A stretch of 20,817 bases of DNA, taken from contig QXVZ01012564.1 in assembly GCA_008931825.1 (NCBI GenBank), positions 1 to 20,817 of the forward strand, given 5' to 3'. The notes below the pieces were generated by a model. The model was not told the origin of the DNA. It did no database searches and saw only the letters and a program-made list of their open reading frames with translations. The translations under genes were made by a program, and so were the position numbers. The stretch comes from Phallusia fumigata (Eukaryota; Chordata; Ascidiacea; Phlebobranchia; Ascidiidae). Shown in pieces: positions 1-9,600 of the stretch; the first letter of the stretch is position 1; each line of letters opens with the position of its first letter.

Positions 1-17
1 CTGGCCATGCGCTTACG

Positions 18-610
18 TGCTTTTGTACAACAAGGTAGAACTGTATTTGAAAGCAATGTTATCGTAATGTATCACCTTTACAACGTTATTAAGCAGACGC
101 ATTTCGGTTTACGCTACGCAATCACCTGAACCTGAGCGTTGCGCCGCTTGAGTCGTAAAATCGTCAATCAATCCCTCGCGTCAGGTCGTGTTGCATTTGG
201 AGCAAAACAGCCAGCTGTTAAACACGTATTTGCGGCTGCAAGGGTAAGTACTTGACCGATCAAGCTAAAATTTTAAACAACGTTTTAGAAGCACCCTACA
301 TATCTACGTCCTAATTTTCAATACATTTGGATTAGTAGGCCTAAAGTAAAGGGCATGTTAACAAAAAAATTAATATTTGGGGTTAAAAAGGTAGGAAATT
401 GGAGAATCCAAATAAAAGTCACAAAAAACTTTAAAATACTTTGCATTGTATCCACTATCAAAATAGGAAACTTCTAGGATACTTACTGTGTTAAATATAG
501 CTGTTTTTAAAAAATTTACATTTTGGGGGCCTGTGGGTGAACTTGGGTAAAAAGTTGTCAGTGCACAACTTCAGATACCCATCTATCATGTGTGAAAATA
601 CAAAGAAATT
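18..610. repeat. Intron repeat, partner of 2406-2735
   Basis: 18-130 resembles 2406-2520 (shared ttatcgtaatgtatca-like and acgcaatcac stretches). 531-612 resembles 2654-2735 (both contain agtgcacaacttcagata and catctatc). Order and orientation are the same, with unrelated filler between. It lies downstream of gene 3 exon 4. Otherwise 1-828 shows no supported gene; the filler is AT-rich. Confidence 0.55.
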
Positions 611-828
611 TGCAAGGGATTTGCGCCCGTGTGGTGAGGTGCGTTGATGTTGCCGTGGTCACCACTCCCACACTGCGACTTGATCTTCGGCATTTGACGT
701 AGACGTTGACAAAAGTACAAATTTATTAGCAGCGATTAACGTTCATGGCCTTCAATGTTGAAAAAGGAATCGAGTAACGAAATTTTATCTTGGTTTATTT
801 AACATTTAACATGTTTTCATTTTCTCAC

Positions 829-1007
829 CATCAAATATGCTATTTGATCAAGTTCAAGAGGCATAAAATCGAGTGTGTAGAGTTTCGTAAAAGGGTTGGT
901 CATGCTCCATAGGCAAGCGCTAAACGACAGGGGTCCGTTGGTACCTCCAGGGCTGGTGATAGTCGTAGGAAGGTCGCTTGGCGTTAAGCTTGTAAGGCAT
1001 GATCCCA
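829..1007 (-). CDS. Gene 3 exon 4: start of second CUB-like domain
   Basis: A 179-nt exon after gctttcgtacag with a gtgaga donor: GSCLTSLTPSDLPTTITSPG, ACLWSMTNPFTKLYTLDF, then MPLELDQIAYLM. It is open and in phase, and shares its Cys, CLW and LYTLDF landmarks with gene 2 exon 4. Confidence 0.65.
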
Positions 1008-1742
1008 CTGTACGAAAGCGTAGAGTTTGATCCCAACACACAACCAACCAGCGAAAAAATAAACAACGGTAACACAGACACTGTTTATAAAACCTTGGGA
1101 AAGAACGTTCAAAATCCTTGCGATATTCAACCGTACAAAAAGCCTTGTTTGGGGGCGGGGGATTTCCTGGGCCACAAAGCGCTAAAATCATCAGATAAAG
1201 TTAAATTTAACATCGCTGCTTTATAACAGGTGACGGCGTTGGTTTTGACTCTAGAATATTTTCCTCTATTTTCATGCGTCTGGGCAAACGCACAAACTCC
1301 TTGAGCACACAGCCGACAACTAGGAGCAGCAATAGACCTGCATACTGCGGCCACACACCAAAATCTTAACTGGAATCATAGGAAGTTACACGTCTCATTA
1401 AGGAATCAAATTACATGAGGAGTTTCCACTAGTTTACTTTAAACCAAAGTGATTTGGACCAAAAATCAAAATCATGTTGTTCATGAGATGTGTAGCAGGT
1501 TATATGCGAAAGATTTGCTTCGGCCCAGGTTAGGTTCAGCATAAAAATGTTATTGCTATGATCGATATACAGTGTATGTTGGATTTTTATTTTAAGTACA
1601 GCATAGATTTTTTGTATGCAGAGAATGTGCGAGTAGTGCCAAAGCGCTCATAGTAGAAAGAATATTTGCAAATATTAAATCCATTTCAAACAAGTTAAAC
1701 TTGAGCCAACTTTCGGGTGCAATTTTAATGTCGCTCTTTTAC

Positions 1743-1902
1743 CTGAGTAAGTCTCAAACCCAACACTAGGTGTTGCACGATCTTGGGTTAAAATACATTC
1801 GTAGAAAAACGAACTTCCTATCAGTTTCATGAATCCTGTTGCTTTTCCGCCTCCCGTGAAAGAACCGAGCACCGTGCCTGTGTTGTCAGTGCCGCTGTAG
1901 AT
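1743..1902 (-). CDS. Gene 3 exon 3: CUB-like C-terminal half, acceptor altered
   Basis: 160 nt equivalent to gene 2 exon 3: IYSGTDNTGTVLGSFTGGG, KLIGSSFFYECILTQDR, then PSVGFETYS, with a gtaaaa donor. The two bases before it on the coding strand are CG, not AG. Because of that change the frame stays open upstream (TTNLLS). The nearby downstream ag does not restore phase. Confidence 0.6.
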
Positions 1903-2405
1903 CGACAATAAGTTTGTAGTGAACACATTATAAAAATAGAGAGGTGGTTTTCTCCATATTTTCACACTATCACCTCAAAACAATGTTCTCCACATATACC
2001 ATTTCCGTTATTACATTGGATATATTTTCAATACCAGCATTACAACGGGTCCATAAATCCCTTGGCTTCTTATGACATGATTCTTTCTGCTAGCATAAAC
2101 ACACATGCAATTTCTGAATAGTAGTGATGTTTTTAGGACGTGATCGGTTTAAAAATCAGTTCTACATTTCCTTTTAAAATTAAACTAAATCAATTCTTAT
2201 ATCATGTCATTTCAATCTCAATGTCGAAAGCATTAATCTAAACTCCACAGTAACACTAACCAATAGTTTGACCTGCAGTGACCTTTGGCCGAGCCGTAGT
2301 AAACTACAAACTCTAAACGACCATTTCTAACGCGGTTTCAGCAACGTGCTGTTAATCCCAAAACAACATTGCGCTTTTTGACCAACCAAACATAAACTTA
2401 CATGC

Positions 2406-2735
2406 TACTGTACAAGAGAGTGCAACTGTAAATGAGAGCAAAGTTATTGCAACGTATCATCTTTTACAGCGTTATTTAGCAAACGCATCTCGGTTAACAC
2501 TACGCAATCACGTAAAGCAGTGGTGTAGTTTCAACAGCTGGGATCCGTCTGCCATAGAAATGATAATCTCTTTATAAATGTTGGGAGGTGTTGCGGTACG
2601 AACGAATAAATAATTTGCTGTGCCACACTGTATTCTACATTGCAAAACAGCAACCGATGGGTGAATTGGGGTAAATAGTTGACAGTGCACAACTTCAGAT
2701 ACACATCTATCGTGAGTGAATATTTAAAGAAGTTT
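2406..2735. repeat. Intron repeat, partner of 18-610
   Basis: The other copy of the pair, in the gene 3 intron between exons 2 and 3. The remainder of that intron (1903-2405) is AT-rich with nothing recognised. Confidence 0.55.
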
Positions 2736-2849
2736 AAACAACTCCTTCACCAAAACGTGGGGAAAAACTCGCGTTAGACAGAAAAACGAAAAAAGAAATA
2801 AGGAAAGAAGAAAAAAAATTTTATTTTACAAATGCTCGAATACACCTAC

Positions 2850-2995
2850 CGTGCAGAAGTCATTCAGCAAGTCACCTTTGAATTGGTAAATGATCGACGG
2901 AGGAGAGTTGTTGATAAATCCACCTAAATAGCGACAATCGCTGCTAACGAACTGTGTAACAGAAAAATTTGAGTTTCCACAGGCTGCATGGACTT
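2850..2995 (-). CDS. Gene 3 exon 2: CUB-like N-terminal half
   Basis: A 146-nt exon after a ttctttgcag acceptor: EVHAACGNSNFSVTQFVSSD, then CRYLGGFINNSPPSIIYQF and KGDLLNDFCT. The cysteines align with gene 2 exon 2, and there is a sequon NFS. The donor is gtaggt. Confidence 0.6.
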
Positions 2996-3312
2996 CTGCA
3001 AAGAACCAAAGTGTAATGTTGGTAAACCTAATCATGCAAACCACCGAAAATCAGGAAAGAAAACCACGTAAATTGCCTGTATGTTATCGGATCAAGGCAA
3101 TAATTAATTAGCCGGTGTCAAATCCCGGGGCAATGCTGTAAAGGGCCCACGCCATCAACCTGCACAATTAGTGATACACGAGATGGCCTGAATTGCTTGA
3201 AAACTTTTTGAACCATTTTGAAGTAGAGAAGTTTACATTCTTTGCCACAATAAATACAACAGCTGGTTCTTATTACCAGTCGGTCAACGTTACTTATAAA
3301 ACTTGGTCTCAC

Positions 3313-3376
3313 CTTGTAGAACGAGTTGGTTTAAATCTCCAACTATAAACAATTTTTTTACTACTTTCAATAACAT
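3313..3376 (-). CDS. Gene 3 exon 1: start and weak signal peptide
   Basis: ATG at 3376-3374, then MLLKVVKKLFIVGDLNQLVL and a gtgaga donor in phase 1. The length equals gene 2 exon 1. Polar residues in the core make export less certain than for gene 2. Confidence 0.5.
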
Positions 3377-3531
3377 CCTGATGTGGCAGGCAGATTCTAC
3401 ATAAACCAGTACAAAAGGAATTATAAACCAAAATAGCAACAGACAACACAACAACCAGCAGTGTTCTGATGAAAATCCTGTGTGCGTTTCAAACACATCA
3501 GTAAACAAACCATCCTGGTTCAATGTAATGA

Positions 3532-3580
3532 TACACGGTTTTACTAATGAGCGGAAACCCTAAAATCGGAAACGAATCGG
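3532..3580 (-). promoter_or_regulatory. Conserved 5' flank of gene 3
   Basis: Counterpart of 10187-10236, with both GGAAAC cores preserved (gcggaaacc, tcggaaacg). It lies 155-205 bp upstream of the gene 3 ATG at 3376. Weaker similarity continues on both sides, from 3300 to about 3930 against 9970 to about 10430. Confidence 0.38.
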
Positions 3581-4191
3581 AAATGGATCCGCCCCGATTA
3601 GTCACTGTGATTACAATACCTTGGCAATAGCTGAGGACGACAATATGATACAACAAAATATAACCAACATGATGTTTGCTGGCACCATGGCGCTCTACCA
3701 TCTGAGATACACAGGTTTGGTGGTATATCTGCCGAAAGTCGACATTCGCATTTGGTGCACTGGGTTTTATGTAAGAATGTGTCTTTATCATTAGCCTGTA
3801 CAAAAACTTCCCTGAATTAAACATGCCCATGCATAAATTTGTAGTTCTTAATCAACTCAACTAACAGAAATCAAAACTTCGAAAACAAATGAGAACGCCA
3901 AAAACAAAACTGTTATGTCAGCAAGCTTGTATCTTTTATATCACTCATCTCAGTTACTTTTGTCTTTCACAAAGTTTGAAAAACCACCCTTTCCAATATA
4001 TACCACTAGAATCAGGTACAAAAGTTTCAATAATCAACAATGGCAAACCTTCTGTGCTGATTTGAAATTGAGTTGAGTTGTTGAATTTGTGAAAAAAATT
4101 TAATGCAGAGTTGGTACACTTTGCGACCATTTTGAAATAAGTTTTAAAGCTGTTACATAGACTGGAAAACATGGTGAAATTGTGACGACAC
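3581..4191. other. 5' flank of gene 3, no gene seen
   Basis: Similar in patches to 10240-10430 upstream of gene 2, including a shared cctgaattaaacatg. Open frames occur on the minus strand but carry no domain and are not conserved with the gene 2 flank. Confidence 0.45.
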
Positions 4192-4286
4192 TCACCCAAC
4201 ACTACAACACACCATCAATGAATATAACCAACACATGCATAATCACAAAGTCCACTGCCAACACAATGAATAAAGTTACCCCATTA
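4192..4286 (-). pseudogene. Decayed copy of the gene 1 TM5 segment (upstream of gene 3)
   Basis: Minus-strand frame VTLFIVLAVDFVIMHVLVIF aligns with 10566-10658 and with the TM5 part of gene 1. A stop follows soon after. TM2-TM4 sequence is absent between it and the PLAT remnant, so this copy has a large internal deletion. Confidence 0.65.
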
Positions 4287-4432
4287 AAATATTAGTTTGC
4301 ATTTTGACAAGTCTATATAACTTCCACCAAAGCACAATTTTGGAACAGTTGCATGGAGGCAGCTGCTGCTGCTTGTTTTAAATTGTGTCAGTGCTAACAA
4401 CTTGGTTTGTAGTTATTACTTTCACATCATAC

Positions 4433-4600
4433 CTTGGTACACCAGGAAAATTTCAACAAAACGATGGGACTGCAACTCCTTATGCCTTTTATCCTGAACA
4501 GGAGATCAGAATCCATCTTCTTCCATGCAGTGATGATCGAGAGCTCGTACACGTAAGCAGGTTGATCTATGGGTGGCGATGAAATTGAGAGAATATATCT
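4433..4600 (-). pseudogene. Frameshifted copy of the gene 1 PLAT exon
   Basis: Retains acceptor (taatag) and donor (gtatga). It encodes RYILSISSPPIDQPAYVYEL, then ITAWKKMDSDLLFRIKGIR, almost unchanged from gene 1. A 5-nt deletion near the 3' end (168 against 173 nt) shifts the frame and the exit phase. Over the first 139 or so bases only about one base in nine differs, far fewer than in the flanking gene 1 remnants. Confidence 0.75.
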
Positions 4601-5605
4601 CTATTAGGATAATTAATTTTGTAACATCCAAACCATTTTTGGAGCAAGCTATACCTATTCAAAAAGGGATCAAGTTTAATGACAGAAAGAGCATTGTGAC
4701 CTTTGTATTTTCGGATTCCACACCTATTTGAACATATTGCTCCTGCCACTATTTATTACAATCTTTAATAACAGCAAATTGTTGCATTAAAAGCATTAAA
4801 TACATTAAAAAATTTCCAAACATATTATTCTACTCCCATGATTATCAATTTTCTGTGAGTTTCAGCCCAACTTCTACATGTATCATGCGACCAAAACATC
4901 TTAGGACCTTAATTCAAAAGTGTTGGAGTAATCTTTTAGAATGACCTAAGCAAAGTTGTTTTGCAACCCATTGTTTGAATGATAGAATAGTGATTTCACA
5001 ACCAGGGGGGTCTACAGAAACATTTTTGGGGGTCCATGAGCTTTGCATGCCTAAGTCGAATGGCAAATAGCAAATTTAAAACACCTTTTTGCAAAACACA
5101 ACCAATCAAGCACATGTCTCGAAACATGTTTATAACTGGTTATATTAAAGGGACTTTCAGGCAAATCATTAAAAGAGTCCAGGATCCTGAAAAGGTTGAG
5201 ATCCATTGGTTTTGAAGCTAAAACCGACGTCATAGTTCCAAACACTCAGGTAATACGCACTTTAAGTTCCCAACATTATTCCAACTCAATGTCTTGCTTG
5301 CTCTGGTGTACCATGGTGTTATACCAACTCACGTATTTTGAAATCTGATGATAAAATTGCGCCTCCATTGCTATAATATACCATTAAAATCATAGTTAAA
5401 AAGACTGGAAAATTTCTGACACATCATTTCCAACCCAATGAAAGGTACCTAAGAAAATATTGGCCAGATTTTTCAAAGTGTTAGCAAATACAGTGACTAA
5501 ACCTAAAATTGTGGATGTAACAAAGTTTATGGTGTAATACTTTGTGGCCTTTAGTTAAATGGTTCTAAATTAATTGGCATTATCACATAGTTATGGATGA
5601 CTTAC
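4601..5605. other. About 1 kb of AT-rich intergenic or remnant intron sequence
   Basis: It lies between the PLAT and TM1 remnants of the decayed gene 1 copy. I see no exon with paired splice sites, no similarity to other parts of the window, and no repeat. Confidence 0.5.
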
Positions 5606-5700
5606 CCTTCCACTTGTTTTTCTGGTCCTATTTGCAGCGAGCATCATATCCAAGCATGAGGAAAGTTTACAGGATTATACAACAGTGGGAACGCACAACA
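5606..5700 (-). pseudogene. Decayed copy of the gene 1 TM1 exon
   Basis: The plus strand ttccacttgtttttc, then gcagcgagcatcatatcc, follows the 13257-13467 exon (ttccatctgtttttc, then acagcgagaactaccagc), and weaker similarity continues to about 5700. The minus-strand frame has a stop soon after V-P-T-V-V. Its order relative to 4433-4600 is as in gene 1. Confidence 0.55.
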
Positions 5701-5854
5701 TGTCAGAAGTTTCCAGTTAGGTAGCGCACAAGTCACCGTTTGGTGGCAGCTGTGCAAGTTTATGTTTATCCGGTGGATAGAGCCCGCGAGCAACAATAGT
5801 AATGATTGTCGTTCCAAGACAATTTTGAGTTAAAGTTTTGAAAGTTTTATGAAT

Positions 5855-6058
5855 TGAGTTGAGTTGTTGAGTTTATTTCGCTCGGTGAAAGAAATCGTAG
5901 CGACACAATTGCACTAAATCAATCACCAAGCCGGAGATAGCTGCGCTACGTAAAAACGTTGTGGAGCGCGAACAAGTGAAGGTCACAATTAGTTGGTCGA
6001 GGTCGAACGCGCTGCAGCGTCACCGTAATTACAAGACGTTATGTGACAGGGGCCCACA
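5855..6058 (-). repeat. Dispersed repeat, copy 1 (about 200 bp)
   Basis: Similar end to end to 17151-17339. Shared landmarks on the plus strand are gttgagtttatttc, ggtgaaagaaa, caatcaccaagc, gtgaaggtcaca and gctgcagc. On the minus strand it ends in tandem aactcaactcaa units, like a short SINE or MITE tail. No coding potential or terminal inverted repeat was seen. A fragment of the tail also occurs near 4067-4092. Confidence 0.65.
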
Positions 6059-6462
6059 AGAGAGTGAGTTTGGCGCATCATGAGACACACGACTGGTGAT
6101 GATGTTGGTGGGACCAGTGGATGGGGGTCTTACAAGCTTAACCACCCGTGCTAAGGAACAATGATGGCTCTTTTTACTCGAAACTGACAAACAAACGCAA
6201 TAAGTTGCATTCGTAAAAGTGCGGGTATGCAGTGGCCTGACATCAAACCAAAAAATGAGTTAAGATTTGTATCTTAAGGATTTGCATTTGACGTTGTATT
6301 ACCTGATAGAACAATAGTGGCACTATGTTGATGACAAATTCCAACGACACATTGGGTAGAGAAGAATTTCAGCTGATGTAAAAAATTACCTGGTAACATT
6401 TTATCCATACAACGCTCGTGAAAACACTGTATCGTTTCTTTAATATATCCGTGTACAAGAAT

Positions 6463-6468
6463 TTTATT
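6463..6468 (-). terminator. Poly(A) signal of gene 2
   Basis: AATAAA on the minus strand, about 64 bases after the gene 2 stop codon and at a normal distance for a short 3' UTR. No equally placed signal was seen after the gene 1 stop at 11196. Confidence 0.55.
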
Positions 6469-6531
6469 TACAGAAATAACACTTTGTATCGAGTGTTGGT
6501 AACACAAACTGAAGCACTTTATAATCGGAGG

Positions 6532-6650
6532 TTATTTCTGGGCGAAAGTGTAAATAACAATAATTCCACTGACAACGACTCCAATGACAAGCAGAGATGA
6601 AAAGTATGTGACGTTGTCTGATGTCATCACCACTCCGTCGCCCTCTAAAT
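6532..6650 (-). CDS. Gene 2 last exon: stalk, TM helix, short tail, stop
   Basis: A 119-nt exon enters in phase 1 and ends at TAA (6532-6534). It encodes LEGDGVVMTSDNVT, then the helix FSSLLVIGVVVSGIIVIY, then TFAQK. It contains one N-glycosylation sequon (NVT) just outside the membrane. The cytoplasmic tail is only about five residues. Confidence 0.72.
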
Positions 6651-9600
6651 CTGTCAACATAACAGTTGTTAGCAAGCTTCATGTTGCGGGACCAACCTTA
6701 TTAATGAGACACGGCCAGTCATGGTCCTGTTACCAAAATGTTTGTTGCAATAGACAAAATGATTTATTGTCACCTCTACATTGCTTCCCATCATCTGCAA
6801 GAATCCTGTCTGCGTAGCACGAGCATTTCACTTTGCNGACAACGACTCCAATGACAAGCAGAGATGAAAAGTATGTGACGTTGTCTGATGTCATCACTAC
6901 TCCGTCGCCATCTAAATCTGTCAACATAACAGTTGTTAGCAAGCTTCATGTTGCGGGACAAATCTTATTAATGAGACACGGCCAGTCATGGTCCTGTTAC
7001 CAAACTGAATTGGAATAATATGTTTGTTGCAATAGACAAAATGATTTATTGTCACCTCTACATTGCTTCTCATCGTCCCCAAGAATCCTGTCTGCGTAGC
7101 ACGAGCATTTCACTTTACTTCTCCACATTTCACACTTATCCGAACACATCCCGTTGTTCTGTGATGGTNAACGATTTATCAACATTGGTTTCTGCTTATG
7201 ACTTTTATTGTTAACAAAATGTTGGAAAAGGTTGTGTCGAAGCCCTGGCACATACATCAGTGGGGAAACACCATGAACATAAAATCACTGTTATGCTTTT
7301 ATGCTATAGGTGTTTGCTTCAAGCATTAGGAGAATTGTTGAATCAATATAAGTGCGCGTCGCTTCATTTTCGTATGTTTTCGTTTTTCATCTTTGTTGTA
7401 TGTTGTAAGTCGCGATTAGGTGTTATTACCCCAAGGACACGGACCTGAATATGACGTCGAAACGTGCGAAACTATGCCAGAAGAGTCATCATAAATATAT
7501 GATCTTGGTTCGTTTAACATGCTTTTTCCACTTACGATCAAATATGCAAGCCGATCCAGTTCAAGAGGCATAAAATCGAGTGTGTAGAGTTTCGGAGACG
7601 GGTTGGTCATGCTCCACAGGCAACGCACCAGCGATGAGGGACCGCTTTCACCTCCAGGGTTGGTGATAGTCGTGGGAAGGTCGCTTGGCGTTAAGCTTGT
7701 AAGGCAAGACGCCACTGTACAAAAGCATGCAAGTTGATCACAATTAAAAACCTACAAAGAAAACCTTAATAAAGCGCAGCTACTGTTTAAAAGGGAAAAA
7801 AGCGCAAGGAATTCCTTCGGGGCTTCAAGGCCGGAAGCGATACAAATCACTGAGAGGATAATGAAAGGCTTATTCAGCGAGCTAGGAACAAACAGAATCA
7901 CATCAAATAATATTTTTATTTGTCCGCTATATTGCCAAGTTTCTGTTTGTGCACACATTGTAATATGTCCGCCACGTCATGTCCAGGATATTGAAGTTTG
8001 AACATTGGACCATAATGGTATTCAAGCCTATGGAAGGACCGAATCACAACATGTCTATCACCATGTTAGTTGTTTTATAGGTCCTAGGTAGGTCTTGTGA
8101 CTGTGAATCGTTTGTCACAAACGTGACATCCACATCTTTGAGTTGGTCAGCATTTACATCCCTCATTTTACAAGTTTTGTTATTTCATAATCATCGAAAA
8201 GTTGAAACATAGGGNGAATCAATATAAGTGCGCGTCGTTTCATTTTCGTATGTTTTCGTTTTTCACCTTTGTTGTATGTTGTAAGTCGCGATTAGGTGTT
8301 ATTTACCCCAAAGACAACGACCTGAATATGAAACGTGCGAAAATACTTTGCCAGAAGAGTCGTCACAAATATATGATCTTGGTTCGTTTAACATGGTTTT
8401 CCACTTACGATCAAATATGCAAGCCGATCCAGTTCAAGAGGCATAAATTCGATTGTGTAGAGTTTCGGAGACGGGTTGGTCATGCTCCACAGGCAACGCA
8501 CCAGCGATGAGGGACCGCTTTCACCTCCAGGGTTGGTGATAGTCGTGGGAAGGTCGCTTGGCGTTAAGCTTGTAAGGCAAGACGCCACTGTACGAAAGCA
8601 TGCAAGTTGATCACAATTAAAAACCTACAAAGAAAACCTTAATAAAGCGCAGCTACTGTTTAAAAGGGAAAAAAGCGCAAGGAATTCCTTCGGGGCTTCA
8701 AGGCCGGAAGCGATACAAATCACTGAGAGGATAATGAAAGGCTTATTCAGCGAGCTAGGAACAAACAGAATCACATCAAATAATATTTTTATTTGTCCGC
8801 TATATTGCCAAGTTTCTGTTTGTGCATATGTCCGCCACGTCATGTCCAGGATATTGAAGTTTGAACATTGGACCATAATGGTATTCAAGCCTATGGAAGG
8901 ACCGAATCACAACATGTCTATCACCATGTTAGTTGTTTTATAGGTCCTAGGTAGGTCTTGTGACTGTGAATCGTTTGTCACAAACGTGACATCCACATCT
9001 TTGAGTTGGTCAGCATTTACATCCCTCATTTTACAAGTTTTGTTATTTCATAATCATCGAAAAGTTGAAACATAGGGAGAGACGACACCGTCAAGCAATA
9101 ACAGATAAGGTCACCATTAAATTGTCTTCAAACGTTATTGCAGGCGGGTTAAAGTTAAATCTTTCAAAAGGCGAAATTGGCACTAATTTAGGGTATAATT
9201 TTAATATCGCCTTTTTTACCTGTGAAAGCTTCATAACCCACAGTGGGCAATGGACGATCTTGGGTTAAAATGCACTCGTAGAAAAACTGACTTCCTATCA
9301 GTTTCACGAATCCTTTTGCTCTTCCATCTCCCGTGAATGAACCGAGCACCGCGCCTGAGTTGTCAGTACCGCTGTAAATCTACGATAAGTTTGTAGTGGA
9401 CACATTATAAAACAAGGAGTTAAAATATCTAATGTTTGTCGGGACTTTTACAACTATCAGAGTCCCTTAAGCTATATGGATGGAGCGGCAAAGTAGGCAA
9501 TAAAAACTTCAACAACTTCAAATATAGCCTAATTGGTCTATTCGGTAGGTGAACCAAGTCATTTTCCGATTTTTCACATAAAAATAAAACAACAAAACCG

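Larger units (their letters stand above)
829..3376 (-). pseudogene. Gene 3: paralogue of gene 2, 3' incomplete, probably impaired
   Basis: Four exons match gene 2 in order, length and phase: 3313-3376, 2850-2995, 1743-1902 and 829-1007. The EGF and TM exons would lie beyond position 1. Protein similarity is clear (CRYLGGFINNSPPSIIYQF against CRHLYGAILVTAPAVIYQY; IYSGTDNTGTVLGSFTGGG; SCLTSLTPSDLPTTITSPGG). Two features argue against normal function. The exon 3 acceptor reads cg where gene 2 has ag. The signal-peptide core carries Asp, Asn and Gln (LFIVGDLNQLVLQ). All reading frames remain open, so it may be a recent pseudogene, a variant allele, or a gene using an unseen acceptor. Confidence 0.6.
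6571..7113. repeat. Direct duplication of about 0.27 kb meeting at an N (6837)
   Basis: 6571-6836 and 6838-7113 are near-identical and cover the last intron of gene 2 plus parts of the EGF and TM exons. The junction falls inside both exons, so it cannot be a functional exon duplication. Confidence 0.85.
7340..9077. repeat. Direct duplication of about 0.87 kb meeting at an N (8215)
   Basis: 7340-8214 and 8216-9077 are almost identical apart from scattered substitutions and small indels (for example an extra block near 7950 in the first copy). The first copy stops exactly at the N at 8215, and the second continues into unique sequence. Each holds one copy of gene 2 exon 4. An unmerged allele is the likeliest reading. 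Confidence 0.85.

Noticed and set aside
150-250. Possible plus-strand exon ending at a gtaagt donor near 243
   Set aside because: It is a short frame with no acceptor or domain, and the corresponding repeat copy at 2406-2735 does not preserve it.
3000-3044. Met-led hydrophobic stretch before gene 3 exon 2 as a signal peptide
   Set aside because: It is interrupted by a good acceptor (ttctttgcag) shared with gene 2, and a conserved separate signal-peptide exon exists upstream (3313-3376).
7169-7169. Fifth N, tested as another duplication junction
   Set aside because: The flanks are not copies of each other. It appears to be a single ambiguous base in an intron.
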